A stretch of 36,263 bases of DNA from SIG299 sp045531895 (GCA_045531895.1 JAZSEW010000032.1:1-36263), one strand, 5' to 3'; counted from the stretch's first letter, positions 1 through 7,672 are shown. Made by a program: numbers and translations. The notes: a model not told the origin generated them from the sequence alone.

Positions 1-88
1 CGACAAGGAGTAAAAGACCGAAGGCACCCCATACAACGCTGTTAATTTCGCCGTTGATGCTTTCTATCGTTTGTAAGATTTTGTCCAT
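1..88 (-). CDS. Sodium:alanine/glycine symporter, AgcS family (partial, N-terminus only)
   Basis: Only the first 29 codons lie in the window; the gene continues past the left edge. The start ATG (86-88, minus) has an AGGAGG site about 8 bases upstream. The visible peptide contains INSVVWGAFGLLLLV, which matches the start of AgcS-type Na+-coupled alanine/glycine carriers (a short amphipathic head, then the first membrane helix with a W-G motif). The family imports alanine or glycine with Na+ across the cytoplasmic membrane. The leader carries a tandem glycine riboswitch plus terminator, which independently points to a glycine-responsive amino-acid transporter. The assignment rests on a short fragment plus this context. 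Confidence 0.75.
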   Translation of the reverse strand, partial: MDKILQTIESINGEINSVVWGAFGLLLLV

Positions 89-121
89 AAAAGGAACCTC
101 CTAAGTAAAATTATTTGTTAA

Positions 122-158
122 ACAAAAAAACACCGCTAACCAGTCCGGATAGCGGTGA
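122..158 (-). terminator. Rho-independent terminator / riboswitch expression platform
   Basis: On the minus strand an 8-bp stem CACCGCTA/TAGCGGTG is followed by a run of seven T. It lies between the glycine aptamers and the AgcS start codon, where an attenuation switch would sit. Whether glycine turns it on or off cannot be read directly. Confidence 0.8.
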
Positions 159-202
159 AAAAATGACAACGGTAAACAAAAGTATTCCGTATAAATAATT
201 GA

Positions 203-360
203 TCTGTCCTTTTGCCTGAGAGATTTAGGTTTTACCCCTTGCACCTTCGGCATCCGCGTGAAAGCGGACTTCTCCAGATTGCTATCCGTCAGCAGTCCCC
301 GTCAAAATGACACCCGAGAGTATTACCCCTTTGGAAAGGCAAACGCCTAATCTCCTGCTG
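203..360 (-). ncRNA. Tandem glycine riboswitch
   Basis: Read on the minus strand, two consecutive glycine-aptamer-like modules are visible. The first (about 360-289) is closed by CAGCAG/CTGCTG and contains GGAGATT, an AAAGGGGTAA core and CTCTCGGG. The second (about 281-204) contains TCTGGAGA, GCCGAAGG with a downstream GCAAGGGG, and the family's hallmark 3' end CTCTCAGGCAAAAGGACAG. A short linker separates them, as in cooperative tandem glycine riboswitches. The element lies downstream of a consensus promoter and upstream of a terminator and an AgcS-family symporter, a known target class. Confidence 0.93.
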
Positions 361-393
361 ATTTCATTTAGCCTTATTCAATTTAACGGGATG

Positions 394-422
394 ATTATAC
401 TCCCTTTGCCTGTATGTGTCAA
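394..422 (-). promoter_or_regulatory. Sigma-A promoter for the riboswitch/AgcS transcript
   Basis: On the minus strand TTGACA (417-422) and TATAAT (394-399) are separated by exactly 17 bases. This is a perfect consensus pair located 35 bases before the first aptamer. Confidence 0.88.
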
Positions 423-462
423 GAGGACAATTGTACGGTGGGGGAAATATACTATGGAGTTC

Positions 463-492
463 TTGCATTTTATGGAGTACCTGTAGTACAAT
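463..492 (+). promoter_or_regulatory. Probable sigma-A promoter of the DUF2207 gene
   Basis: TTGCAT (463-468) and TACAAT (487-492) are 18 bases apart, about 50 bases upstream of the start codon at 542. The rest of the 89-541 gap is taken up by the oppositely oriented riboswitch leader and its promoter. Confidence 0.55.
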
Positions 493-541
493 ATCTGCAA
501 AGGATTCATAATTATTTGTTTGGGAGAGGAAGGAGATTGTT

Positions 542-2215
542 ATGAAACATTTAAAAAAGCTAGCAGCAGTAGTATTTGCAGTACTGGTTCTGCTTGGTGT
601 AGCTTTTGGTTCCACCACTACAGCCTACGCCGCAGATAACCATGTTACCAACATCGATATTGTAGTTTATATCCGAGAGGACGGCAGTGCAGTAATCACG
701 CAGCACTGGACCGGTGAATTCAATGAAGGAACAGAAAATTATATTCCAATTCGTACCGGAGATATCAGCATATCTGAGTTCAGTGTGTCTGATGAAGACG
801 ATACATACACATTTGTGAAGGATTGGGATGTTGATGCTTCTTTTAAGAAAAAGGCCGGAAAGTGTGGTATTGTAGAAACTAAAAACGGGGTGGAACTGTG
901 CTTTGGTATCACGGAGTACGGTCATAAGGAATATACCTTTTCTTATGTAGTTACTGATTTTATCAAGGGTTATCGGGATGCCAACGGAACTAACTTTATG
1001 TTTATTAATCCGGAGCTGTCCACCTTCCCAACCGCGGGAACCATTGTGATTGCGATGGAAAGCGGAACCCCATTAACTGAGTCAAATGCGGGAGTATGGG
1101 CATTTGGGTATGAAGGTCAGGTGGAATTCCGGGACGGCACAGTGGTAGCTTATACAGAAAAAGATTTGGAAGATGATAATTCCATGATTCTTATGCTTCG
1201 GTTAGACAAATCTTTGCTTCGTCCGAAAACCTCTGTGGATACTACCTTCGAGGCAGTAAAAAATGAAGCAATGGAAGACAGCGACTACGGTCATGGCGGC
1301 GATGATGGCGATGCAAAAGCAGCACTGATTATGGCTGGGGTTGTTTTTGGCGGTGCAGCTCTTGTGATTGGTGTAGCTGCATATCAATCTGCAAAACGAA
1401 AAGAGGAAATTAAGCAGTTTAGTGACAGTGTAGGCTATTTCGCTGATGTGCCGAATGGCGGAAACATCGAAATGACGCATTATCTTGCCCGGACCTTTGA
1501 TGTGAGCAAGGAAGACAGCCTGATTGTGAGTGCATTGATGCTTTCCATGATGAACCAACGTTCTATCGAACTTTATAGTCGGGAGGACATTTACGGAAAT
1601 GCACAGCCAACCATGGAGTTAAGATTATTACAGGAACCAAACGGTGCACCGGAGCGGAAGCTGTTTTATATTCTTTCCGCTGCAGCAGGCAGTGATGGTG
1701 TTTTGTTTGAAAAAGAGCTGGATGACTATGCTTTTGAGCATTACGAGGAAATTGAAAAATTTATTAAGAGTGTAAAATCACACGGTGAAAAAGCATTTAA
1801 GGCCCGGGGCGGCTTTGTGAAAAATGCAGGTAACCGTATAAAAGATTTGAGTGAAAGTGGTAAATCGGAGCTTGCACAGGTGATGGGTCTTAAAAAGTAT
1901 TTAGAAGAGAGTGCGCAGATGGCGGAGCGTGATATTTGGGAAGCGAACCTATGGCAGGAGTACATGGTGTATGCAACCTTATTTGGTGTTGCCGAGGATG
2001 TAATTGAGCAGTTAAAATTCCTGTATCCGGACCACATAACGATATTTGATGATTATCATCACCGTTATCTCTGGTGCTATGGTTATTATCATGGCATGCA
2101 TAATTCTATGAATAAAGCGATTGATGAAGCCAGATCATCAGGTAGTGGCGGTTCGTCTTCCATTGGCGGCGGTGGCGGCTTCTCCGGCGGCGGTGTCGGC
2201 GGTGGCTCCAGATAA
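542..2215 (+). CDS. DUF2207 domain-containing secreted/membrane protein
   Basis: This 557-residue protein has a signal peptide at residues 1-31, a large extracytoplasmic N-terminal domain (about 35-240) resembling DUF2207, one membrane helix at about 260-281, a cytoplasmic region of mixed helices, and a Gly/Ser-rich tail beginning near residue 535. That order is typical of the poorly characterised DUF2207 membrane family. No catalytic motif is visible. The start is supported by GGAAGGAG about 6 bases upstream. The gene stands alone between the riboswitch leader and a terminator at 2258-2294, so it is probably monocistronic. The function is unknown. Confidence 0.82.
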   Translation: MKHLKKLAAVVFAVLVLLGVAFGSTTTAYAADNHVTNIDIVVYIREDGSAVITQHWTGEFNEGTENYIPIRTGDISISEFSVSDEDDTYTFVKDWDVDASFKKKAGKCGIVETKNGVELCFGITEYGHKEYTFSYVVTDFIKGYRDANGTNFMFINPELSTFPTAGTIVIAMESGTPLTESNAGVWAFGYEGQVEFRDGTVVAYTEKDLEDDNSMILMLRLDKSLLRPKTSVDTTFEAVKNEAMEDSDYGHGGDDGDAKAALIMAGVVFGGAALVIGVAAYQSAKRKEEIKQFSDSVGYFADVPNGGNIEMTHYLARTFDVSKEDSLIVSALMLSMMNQRSIELYSREDIYGNAQPTMELRLLQEPNGAPERKLFYILSAAAGSDGVLFEKELDDYAFEHYEEIEKFIKSVKSHGEKAFKARGGFVKNAGNRIKDLSESGKSELAQVMGLKKYLEESAQMAERDIWEANLWQEYMVYATLFGVAEDVIEQLKFLYPDHITIFDDYHHRYLWCYGYYHGMHNSMNKAIDEARSSGSGGSSSIGGGGGFSGGGVGGGSR

Positions 2216-2257
2216 AAGATTCATGACAATAGAAAATAAAATGGTATGATAGTTTAT

Positions 2258-2294
2258 TAAAAGGCAGCTACTCATGAGGAGTAACTGCCTTTTG
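2258..2294. terminator. Bidirectional terminator between convergent genes
   Basis: AAAAGGCAG pairs with CTGCCTTTT around an inner TACTC/GGAGTA stem. It sits between the DUF2207 gene (plus) and the SDR gene (minus), which converge here, and the flanking A/T tracts allow it to act both ways. Confidence 0.7.
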
Positions 2295-2329
2295 ATATGC
2301 TTTTTTAACTTGTAAAAAGATATGCTAAC

Positions 2330-3100
2330 CTAGTTTGTGGTCCAACCACCGTCTACAGTCAGTAACTGTCCTGTAGTGTAGCTGGAGGCATCAGATGCAA
2401 AGTAGATTAATGCACCGTCTAATTCACCCGGCTGACCCGGACGTCCCATTGGACAGCAGATTGGAAGTAATGCCTGGAATTCCGGAGTGTCAATGACGGA
2501 AGCGGTCATTTCGCTGGCAAAATAAGCAGGTCCGATGGCATTTACGGTAATGCCCTTCTTTGCCCATTCGTTAGCCAGAGCCTTTGTCATCATTGCAACA
2601 GCACCCTTTGTAGTACAGTATGCGGAAATTGGAGAACCAACCATAGCAACAGAGGAGTGAATGGAACCAATGTTGATAATTTTTCCATATCCCTTTTCAA
2701 CCATAGAGCGTCCAACTTCTCTTGCAAAGTAATATACGCCATTTAAATTAGTGTCAATCATTGTCTTCCAAACGTCGTCAGACTGTGTTTCTGCAGGCTC
2801 ACCCCAACCTAAGCCGGCATTGTTTACAAGAATATCAATCTTGCCGTAGTGAGCAAGAACGTCTTGAACAGTTGTCTTAATATCCTCTACCTTTGTTACA
2901 TCGCAGGCATGTACGTAGCATTTTACCCCATATTCTTCTACTTCTTTTTTTACTGCCTCCAATTTGTCAATACGGCGTGCACAGATAGCGATGTCAGCAC
3001 CCTGATTCGCCAGAGCCTTTGCAAACTGAACGCCAAGACCGGAAGATGCGCCCGTAACAAGGGCAACCTTTCCTGTTAAATCAAAGTAATTTTTCTTCAT
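2330..3100 (-). CDS. Short-chain dehydrogenase/reductase (SDR), FabG/gluconate-5-dehydrogenase-like
   Basis: This 256-residue classical SDR has the NAD(P)-binding TGASSGLG motif near residue 17, the NNAGLG structural motif, a serine in NIGSIHSS, the catalytic YCTTK pair, and the terminal GGQ-type segment TTGQLLTVDGGW. It should catalyse reversible NAD(P)-dependent oxidation of a hydroxyl group. The pattern is closest to gluconate 5-dehydrogenase or 3-oxoacyl-ACP-reductase-like members, but the substrate cannot be read. The start at 3100 is preferred over an in-frame ATG 13 codons upstream because AAGGAGAAGG lies just before it. It is a single gene, divergent from the pst operon, with a CRP/Fnr-type palindrome in its leader. 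Confidence 0.9.
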   Translation of the reverse strand: MKKNYFDLTGKVALVTGASSGLGVQFAKALANQGADIAICARRIDKLEAVKKEVEEYGVKCYVHACDVTKVEDIKTTVQDVLAHYGKIDILVNNAGLGWGEPAETQSDDVWKTMIDTNLNGVYYFAREVGRSMVEKGYGKIINIGSIHSSVAMVGSPISAYCTTKGAVAMMTKALANEWAKKGITVNAIGPAYFASEMTASVIDTPEFQALLPICCPMGRPGQPGELDGALIYFASDASSYTTGQLLTVDGGWTTN

Positions 3101-3124
3101 GTTCCTTCTCCTTTGGAATGTATT

Positions 3125-3140
3125 TGTGATATAGTTCACA
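3125..3140. promoter_or_regulatory. CRP/FNR-family type palindrome TGTGA-N6-TCACA
   Basis: TGTGA (3125-3129) and TCACA (3136-3140) are separated by six bases, a perfect match to the CRP box and to the Bacillus Fnr box. It lies just downstream of the putative -10 of the SDR gene, a position that would suit repression of that gene. No regulator of this family is seen in the window. Confidence 0.55.
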
Positions 3141-3147
3141 TACTAAT

Positions 3148-3176
3148 ATCATAGGAAAATGTTAAGGAAAAAACAA
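3148..3176 (-). promoter_or_regulatory. Probable sigma-A promoter of the SDR gene
   Basis: On the minus strand TTGTTT (3171-3176) and TATGAT (3148-3153) are spaced by 17 bases, about 48 bases before the SDR start codon. Confidence 0.5.
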
Positions 3177-3284
3177 GTTGCATATTCAGGTAAATGTCAA
3201 GGAAATTTGAGATGTCTGGGGATGTTGTCGCTTCATTTCGTTTTTTCTGTAAGTTTGTCATGTGAAATCAGTTCTTCTTTTTGT

Positions 3285-3325
3285 TTTTACCTTTCTTTTA
3301 CAGTTTTACGATTTTATTCTTTACA
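3285..3325 (+). promoter_or_regulatory. Candidate PhoP-binding (Pho box) array upstream of pstS
   Basis: The words TTTTACC (3285) and TTTTACA (3296) are exactly 11 bases apart and are followed by TTTTACG (3304) and TTTACA (3320). Tandem TT(A/T)ACA-like hexamers on one helical face at 11-base spacing are the established pattern of Firmicutes PhoP boxes, and the site lies where a pst promoter should be. A clear -10 was not fixed. The remainder of the 3101-3418 gap holds the SDR promoter region and a small hairpin at 3373-3395. Confidence 0.5.
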
Positions 3326-3372
3326 TAACCCGGGTATCCTAATAACCGTAGACATGAAACAGAGAAAAGATT

Positions 3373-3395
3373 GAAGACAAAGGACAATGTCTTCG
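3373..3395 (+). other. Hairpin just upstream of the pstS ribosome binding site
   Basis: GAAGACA (3373-3379) and TGTCTTC (3388-3394) form a 7-bp stem with an 8-base loop, ending 9 bases before AAGGAGG. There is no T-tract, so it is not a simple terminator; an mRNA-stability or translation effect is possible. Confidence 0.5.
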
Positions 3396-3418
3396 GAAGT
3401 TTAAGGAGGATTCATTTT

Positions 3419-4288
3419 ATGAAAAAGAAATTATTAGCAGTACTTACCGCCCTCACATTAGCGGTGGGCATGATTGGCTGTGGCGGAAGCAACGGATTCA
3501 ATGCAGACGAAGAAATTTCCATTATCACACGAGAAGACGGTTCCGGTACCAGAGGGGCATTTATTGAACTGTTTGGAATCGAAAAGAAGAATGAAGAAGG
3601 CAACAAGATTGACTATACCACAGATGCAGCAAGCATCACTAACAGTACATCTGTTATGATGACCACAGTGGAATCTGACTTACACGCCATTGGTTACATC
3701 TCCCTCGGTTCTCTGAATGACACAGTCAAAGCAGTGAAAATTGATGGCGTGGAAGCCGGCGTGGCAAACATTAAAAATGGTTCTTACAGCATCTACCGTC
3801 CGTTTAATATTGCAATAAAGGATGGTATTAGTGATGTAGCCCAGGATTTCATTAACTACATTTTAAGCGCAGAAGGTCAGGCAGTAATTGAAGGTGCAGG
3901 ATATATTACCGTATCCGAAAACGGTGCTTTTGCAAGCAACGGTGCGTCCGGCAAAATCACAGTGACAGGTTCTTCCTCTGTTTCTCCGGTGATGCAGAAG
4001 TTAAAGGAAGCATATGTTGCAGTAAATGCCAATGCAGAAATTGAAATCCTTACCAGTGATTCTTCCACCGGTATGAGTAATGCCATTGAAGGAATCTGCG
4101 ATATCGGTATGGCATCCAGAGCGGTAAAGGATAGTGAGAAGGAAAAGGGCTTAACTGAAATTACTATTGCTAACGATGGTGTGGCAGTTATTGTAAACAA
4201 GGAAAATCCGGTAGAAAGCATGACAAAGTCTCAGGTAGAGCAGATTTATACCGGTGCTGTAACTAACTGGTCTGATATTGTGGAGTAA
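3419..4288 (+). CDS. pstS: Phosphate ABC transporter substrate-binding lipoprotein PstS (circularly permuted)
   Basis: This 289-residue lipoprotein has a signal peptide ending in a lipobox (GMIGC) near residue 20. It captures inorganic phosphate outside the membrane for PstCAB. Both phosphate-binding halves are recognisable but in unusual order: the segment with TREDGSGTRGAF comes first (from about residue 34) and the GSSSVSPVM segment, normally N-terminal, comes at about residue 180. The protein ends at the TGAVTNWSDI motif that usually sits in mid-protein just before the REDGSGTR segment. This is a circular permutation. The start is chosen for AAGGAGG 9 bases upstream and for the signal peptide; an upstream in-frame start would spoil the signal. 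It is the first gene of pstSCAB-phoU. Confidence 0.93.
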   Translation: MKKKLLAVLTALTLAVGMIGCGGSNGFNADEEISIITREDGSGTRGAFIELFGIEKKNEEGNKIDYTTDAASITNSTSVMMTTVESDLHAIGYISLGSLNDTVKAVKIDGVEAGVANIKNGSYSIYRPFNIAIKDGISDVAQDFINYILSAEGQAVIEGAGYITVSENGAFASNGASGKITVTGSSSVSPVMQKLKEAYVAVNANAEIEILTSDSSTGMSNAIEGICDIGMASRAVKDSEKEKGLTEITIANDGVAVIVNKENPVESMTKSQVEQIYTGAVTNWSDIVE

Positions 4289-4293
4289 AAAAT

Positions 4294-5202
4294 ATGAAGC
4301 AGGCGGAACGTGGAACGAAAAACCGCCGCATGGAAAAAGCAGTAGAGATTTTCTTTCTACTGCTTGCCTGTGTTTCCATTGTGGCGGTAGTAGTTATTTG
4401 TGTGTTTTTATTTGCGAATGGTCTTCCGGCGGTTTTTGAAATAGGTGTAGATGATTTTCTGTTTGGAAAACAATGGCGTCCGGGAGAAAATAAATTTGGT
4501 ATTTTTCCAATGATTGTGGGCAGTATTTATGCTACCGTGGGAGCTATTTTAATCGGAGTGCCGATTGGTGTTCTGACTGCGGTTTTTATGGCGAAAATCT
4601 GTCCGAAAAAGCTTTATAAGGTGTTAAAGCCGGCAGTGGAATTGTTAGCCGGTATTCCATCCATAGTATATGGTTTCTTTGCACTGGTGGTAATTGTACC
4701 AATCATCCGGAATACATTTCCGGGTAACGGACTCAGTTTGTTGTCTGCCTGTATTCTGCTTGGAATTATGATTCTTCCCACGATTATCGGTGTGGCAGAG
4801 TCTGCTATCCGGGCGGTGCCGGAAAGCTATTATGAAGGAGCATTGGCCTTGGGGGCAACCAGGGAACGCAGTTTATTCCGGGTGGTACTTCCTGCGGCAA
4901 AATCCGGCGTATCTGCCGGTGTGGTGCTTGGTATTGGCCGTGCCATCGGTGAAACCATGGCGGTAAATATGGTGGCGGGAAACAACAAGGTAATCCCGGA
5001 GAGTATTTTTAAAGGAGTGAGAACCTTGACCACCAATATTGTTATGGAGATGGGGTATGCCACAGATTTGCATCGGGAAGCACTGATTGCCAATGGTGTG
5101 GTGCTGTTTTTGTTTATTCTGATTATCAATTCGGTATTCTTTATTTTGAAGAAGCCGGAGGGTGGCAGAAAGAAAAAGAGTAGAAAGGCGGTGGATGCAT
5201 AG
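4294..5202 (+). CDS. pstC: Phosphate ABC transporter permease PstC
   Basis: This 302-residue inner-membrane permease has six predicted helices. The first is near residues 17-40, and the binding-protein-dependent transport core runs from about residue 78 (TVGAILIGVPIGV) through the LLAGIPSIVYGFFAL segment that identifies Pst permeases. The EAA loop around EGALALGATRERSLFRVVLP contacts the ATPase. It pairs with PstA to form the phosphate channel. It starts 5 bases after pstS with only a short GGAG site, and its stop overlaps the pstA start by one base, so the two are translationally coupled. Confidence 0.95.
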   Translation: MKQAERGTKNRRMEKAVEIFFLLLACVSIVAVVVICVFLFANGLPAVFEIGVDDFLFGKQWRPGENKFGIFPMIVGSIYATVGAILIGVPIGVLTAVFMAKICPKKLYKVLKPAVELLAGIPSIVYGFFALVVIVPIIRNTFPGNGLSLLSACILLGIMILPTIIGVAESAIRAVPESYYEGALALGATRERSLFRVVLPAAKSGVSAGVVLGIGRAIGETMAVNMVAGNNKVIPESIFKGVRTLTTNIVMEMGYATDLHREALIANGVVLFLFILIINSVFFILKKPEGGRKKKSRKAVDA

Positions 5203-6077
5203 TGGAAAATACATCATTTATCAATCAAAGTACATGGAGGCAGAAGTTAAATATGTATAAAAAGCATCCGGGTTCCTTTCTGATGCTGCTCTTGGTTGGT
5301 CTTTCTGCCATTGCCACTATGGGGCTTTTACTGTTCTTGATTGCGTACATTTTGATTAAAGGTGTGCCACACCTGACAACGGATTTGTTTGCCTGGGAGT
5401 ATACGTCAGAAAATGTATCCATGCTTCCGGCGATTATCAATACCATCTTTATGACTGTGATTTCCCTCTTAATTGCAGTACCCTGTGGTATTGGCGCGGC
5501 AATTTATCTGGCAGAATATGCGAAGAGGGGAAATACCTTTGTTAAGGTGATTCGCCTGATGGCAGAAACCTTGTCCGGTATTCCGTCCATTGTATACGGA
5601 TTGTTTGGTATGTTGTGTTTTGTAACTACCCTGGGCTGGAATTATTCTTTACTTGCAGGAGCATGTACCCTCTCCATTATGATTCTTCCGTTGATACTTC
5701 GAACGACGGAGGAAGCACTGCTTTCTGTGCCGGATTCTTACCGGGAAGCCAGCTTTGGCCTGGGAGCCGGAAAATTCCGCACAGTTTTAAAAATTGTTCT
5801 GCCATCTGCGGTACCCGGAATTTTAGCCGGAGTGATTCTTGCCATTGGGCGAATTGTAGGAGAAACAGCGGCACTTCTTTATACCTCCGGTACAGTGGCA
5901 GAGGTTGCAGACAGTCTGTTTGCTTCTGCAGAAACCTTGGCCCTGCATATGTGGGTATTAAGTGGTGAGAGTCTGTATACCAATCAGGCATATGCAACGG
6001 CAGTTGTACTTTTGATAGTGGTAGTATTGATTAACGGTCTTTCCGGTATGGTGGCAAAAAGAATTGCAAAGCAGTAA
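5202..6077 (+). CDS. pstA: Phosphate ABC transporter permease PstA
   Basis: This 291-residue, six-helix permease carries ETLSGIPSIVYGLFGM and the EAA-loop segment EASFGLGAGKFRTVLKIVLP. It forms the PstC-PstA channel. The likely start is GTG at 5202, overlapping the pstC stop by one base with AAGGCGG upstream. An alternative ATG at 5252 would also leave all membrane helices intact and has a GGAGG about 13 bases before it, so the N-terminus is uncertain by 17 residues. The gene sits in the pst operon, followed about 50 bases later by pstB. Confidence 0.95.
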   Translation: MENTSFINQSTWRQKLNMYKKHPGSFLMLLLVGLSAIATMGLLLFLIAYILIKGVPHLTTDLFAWEYTSENVSMLPAIINTIFMTVISLLIAVPCGIGAAIYLAEYAKRGNTFVKVIRLMAETLSGIPSIVYGLFGMLCFVTTLGWNYSLLAGACTLSIMILPLILRTTEEALLSVPDSYREASFGLGAGKFRTVLKIVLPSAVPGILAGVILAIGRIVGETAALLYTSGTVAEVADSLFASAETLALHMWVLSGESLYTNQAYATAVVLLIVVVLINGLSGMVAKRIAKQ

Positions 6078-6129
6078 TTGCAACTGTGGGTATCTACCTG
6101 TATAAAACATAAGGAGAATCGAAGTAAGT

Positions 6130-6879
6130 ATGAACAAAATTGAAATCAGAGATGTGAATTTGTTTTATAATGATTTTCACGCATTAAAAAATATCAATCT
6201 GGATGTGGAAGCAAATGAAATTACCGCATTTATCGGGCCTTCCGGCTGTGGTAAGTCTACGTTGCTAAAGTCTTTGAACCGCATGAATGATTTAGTGGAA
6301 GGATGTAAAATTTCCGGCAGAATGTTGCTTGATGGGGAAGATATTTACGGCAGCATGGATGTGAACTTTTTGAGAAAACGGGTGGGTATGGTGTTCCAGA
6401 AACCAAATCCGTTTCCTATGAGTATTTATGACAATATTGCCTTTGGTCCAAGAACCCACGGTATAAAATCCAAGGCAAAACTGGATGAAATTGTGGAAAA
6501 GTCTCTGCGGGATGCGGCTATCTGGGAGGAAGTAAAGGACAGGTTAAAAAAGAGTGCTCTTGGCATGTCCGGAGGACAGCAGCAAAGACTTTGTATTGCA
6601 AGAGCACTGGCAGTCTGCCCGGAGGTGCTTCTGATGGATGAACCGACCTCTGCCTTGGACCCGATTTCTACAGCAAAAATTGAGGATTTAGTATTGGAAC
6701 TAAAGAAACAGTATACTATTGTTATGGTTACTCATAATATGCAGCAGGCGACAAGAGTATCGGATAAAACCGTGTTTTTTTTGCTGGGCGAAGTGATTGA
6801 AGCGGCACCGACAGAAAGCTTGTTTTCCATGCCGAAGGATAAACGGACAGAGGATTATATTACAGGGAGGTTTGGATGA
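6130..6879 (+). CDS. pstB: Phosphate ABC transporter ATP-binding protein PstB
   Basis: This 249-residue cytoplasmic ATPase powers phosphate import through PstCA. Walker A GPSGCGKST is at 36-44, the ABC signature reads MSGGQQQR (about 146-153, Met replacing the usual Leu), Walker B is LLMDEP with the catalytic Glu near 171, and the switch His lies in VTHNMQQA. NRMNDL and the GMVFQKPNPFPMSIYDN Q-loop segment are hallmarks of PstB. The length matches the family. Its stop overlaps the phoU start codon (ATGA). Confidence 0.97.
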   Translation: MNKIEIRDVNLFYNDFHALKNINLDVEANEITAFIGPSGCGKSTLLKSLNRMNDLVEGCKISGRMLLDGEDIYGSMDVNFLRKRVGMVFQKPNPFPMSIYDNIAFGPRTHGIKSKAKLDEIVEKSLRDAAIWEEVKDRLKKSALGMSGGQQQRLCIARALAVCPEVLLMDEPTSALDPISTAKIEDLVLELKKQYTIVMVTHNMQQATRVSDKTVFFLLGEVIEAAPTESLFSMPKDKRTEDYITGRFG

Positions 6880-7529
6880 TGAGAAATCGATTTGACAGGC
6901 AGCTTGAGGAATTGAATAATGGTCTGATTCATATGGGTAGTCTGATTGAACAGGCCATTGAGACCGCGGTGGATGGTCTGGTCCAACAGGATGTGGAAAA
7001 GGCAAAGCAAGCCATGGAATTTGAGGAAGAGATTAATCATGCGGAGCGTGAAATTGAGGCTCTCTGCTTAAAACTGTTATTACAACAGCAGCCGGTAGCC
7101 AGTGATTTACGCCAGATTTCCGCAGCATTAAAAATGATTACGGACATGGAGCGTATCGGTGACCATGCCACGGATATTTCGGAACTGACATTGCTATTGG
7201 CAGAGCAGCCTCACCGTATCAATATGGGTCACATTAAGCAGATGGCAAAGGAAACCATTGTAATGGTTATTCAGAGTCTGGAGGCTTATGTAAACAAGGA
7301 CATGGAGCAGGCGAAAGCGGTTATTGCCCGGGATGATGTGGTGGATGAACTCTTTTTGACTGTAAAAAAAGAAATTCTGGTTATTTTAAGAGAAAATGTA
7401 GAATATGGCGAGCAGGCAGAGGATTTGCTTATGGCGGCCAAGTACTTTGAACGTATCGGCGATCATGCAGTGAATATTGCGGAATGGGTTATTTTCTCCA
7501 TTACAGGCCGTCATGTAGATGACAAGTAA
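6876..7529 (+). CDS. phoU: Phosphate transport system regulator PhoU
   Basis: This 217-residue all-helical protein is made of two PhoU repeats, each with the metal-binding signature: DMERIGDHATDI near residue 90 and YFERIGDHAVNI near residue 190. PhoU interacts with the Pst transporter and a PhoR-type kinase to keep the Pho response off when phosphate is plentiful. GGGAGG precedes the ATG, which overlaps the pstB stop by four bases. A second ATG directly follows the first. It is the last gene of the pst operon proper; the gap that follows carries Pho-box-like repeats. Confidence 0.96.
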   Translation: MMRNRFDRQLEELNNGLIHMGSLIEQAIETAVDGLVQQDVEKAKQAMEFEEEINHAEREIEALCLKLLLQQQPVASDLRQISAALKMITDMERIGDHATDISELTLLLAEQPHRINMGHIKQMAKETIVMVIQSLEAYVNKDMEQAKAVIARDDVVDELFLTVKKEILVILRENVEYGEQAEDLLMAAKYFERIGDHAVNIAEWVIFSITGRHVDDK

Positions 7530-7536
7530 ACGGAAT

Positions 7537-7574
7537 GTAAAATCCAGGTAAAATAATGTGAAACCTTTGTAAAA
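7537..7574 (-). promoter_or_regulatory. Candidate inverted Pho-box array before the Na/Pi cotransporter
   Basis: GTAAAA words occur at 7537, 7548 and 7569, with a degenerate TGAAAC at 7559, giving spacings of 11, 11 and 10 bases. They are the reverse complement of the TTTTAC words before pstS. The array sits in the 143-base phoU-cotransporter gap and suggests PhoP control of the second uptake system. Binding is inferred. Confidence 0.42.
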
Positions 7575-7672
7575 GCCATTGAAAAAGCCTTTTCTGTGGG
7601 ATATCATGCGAAATGTAAGAAAAAGAAATGTAAAATTTTGCGTGTGTACGACAGAAAAGGAGTAAAATTCGT

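Noticed and set aside
3159..3374. 71-codon plus-strand frame before pstS
   Set aside because: Hydrophobic and AT-driven, no ribosome binding site, and it covers the Pho-box region; it is more likely regulatory DNA.
4873..5217. Minus-strand frame of 114 codons opposite pstC
   Set aside because: Shadow of a well-supported permease gene, no ribosome binding site.
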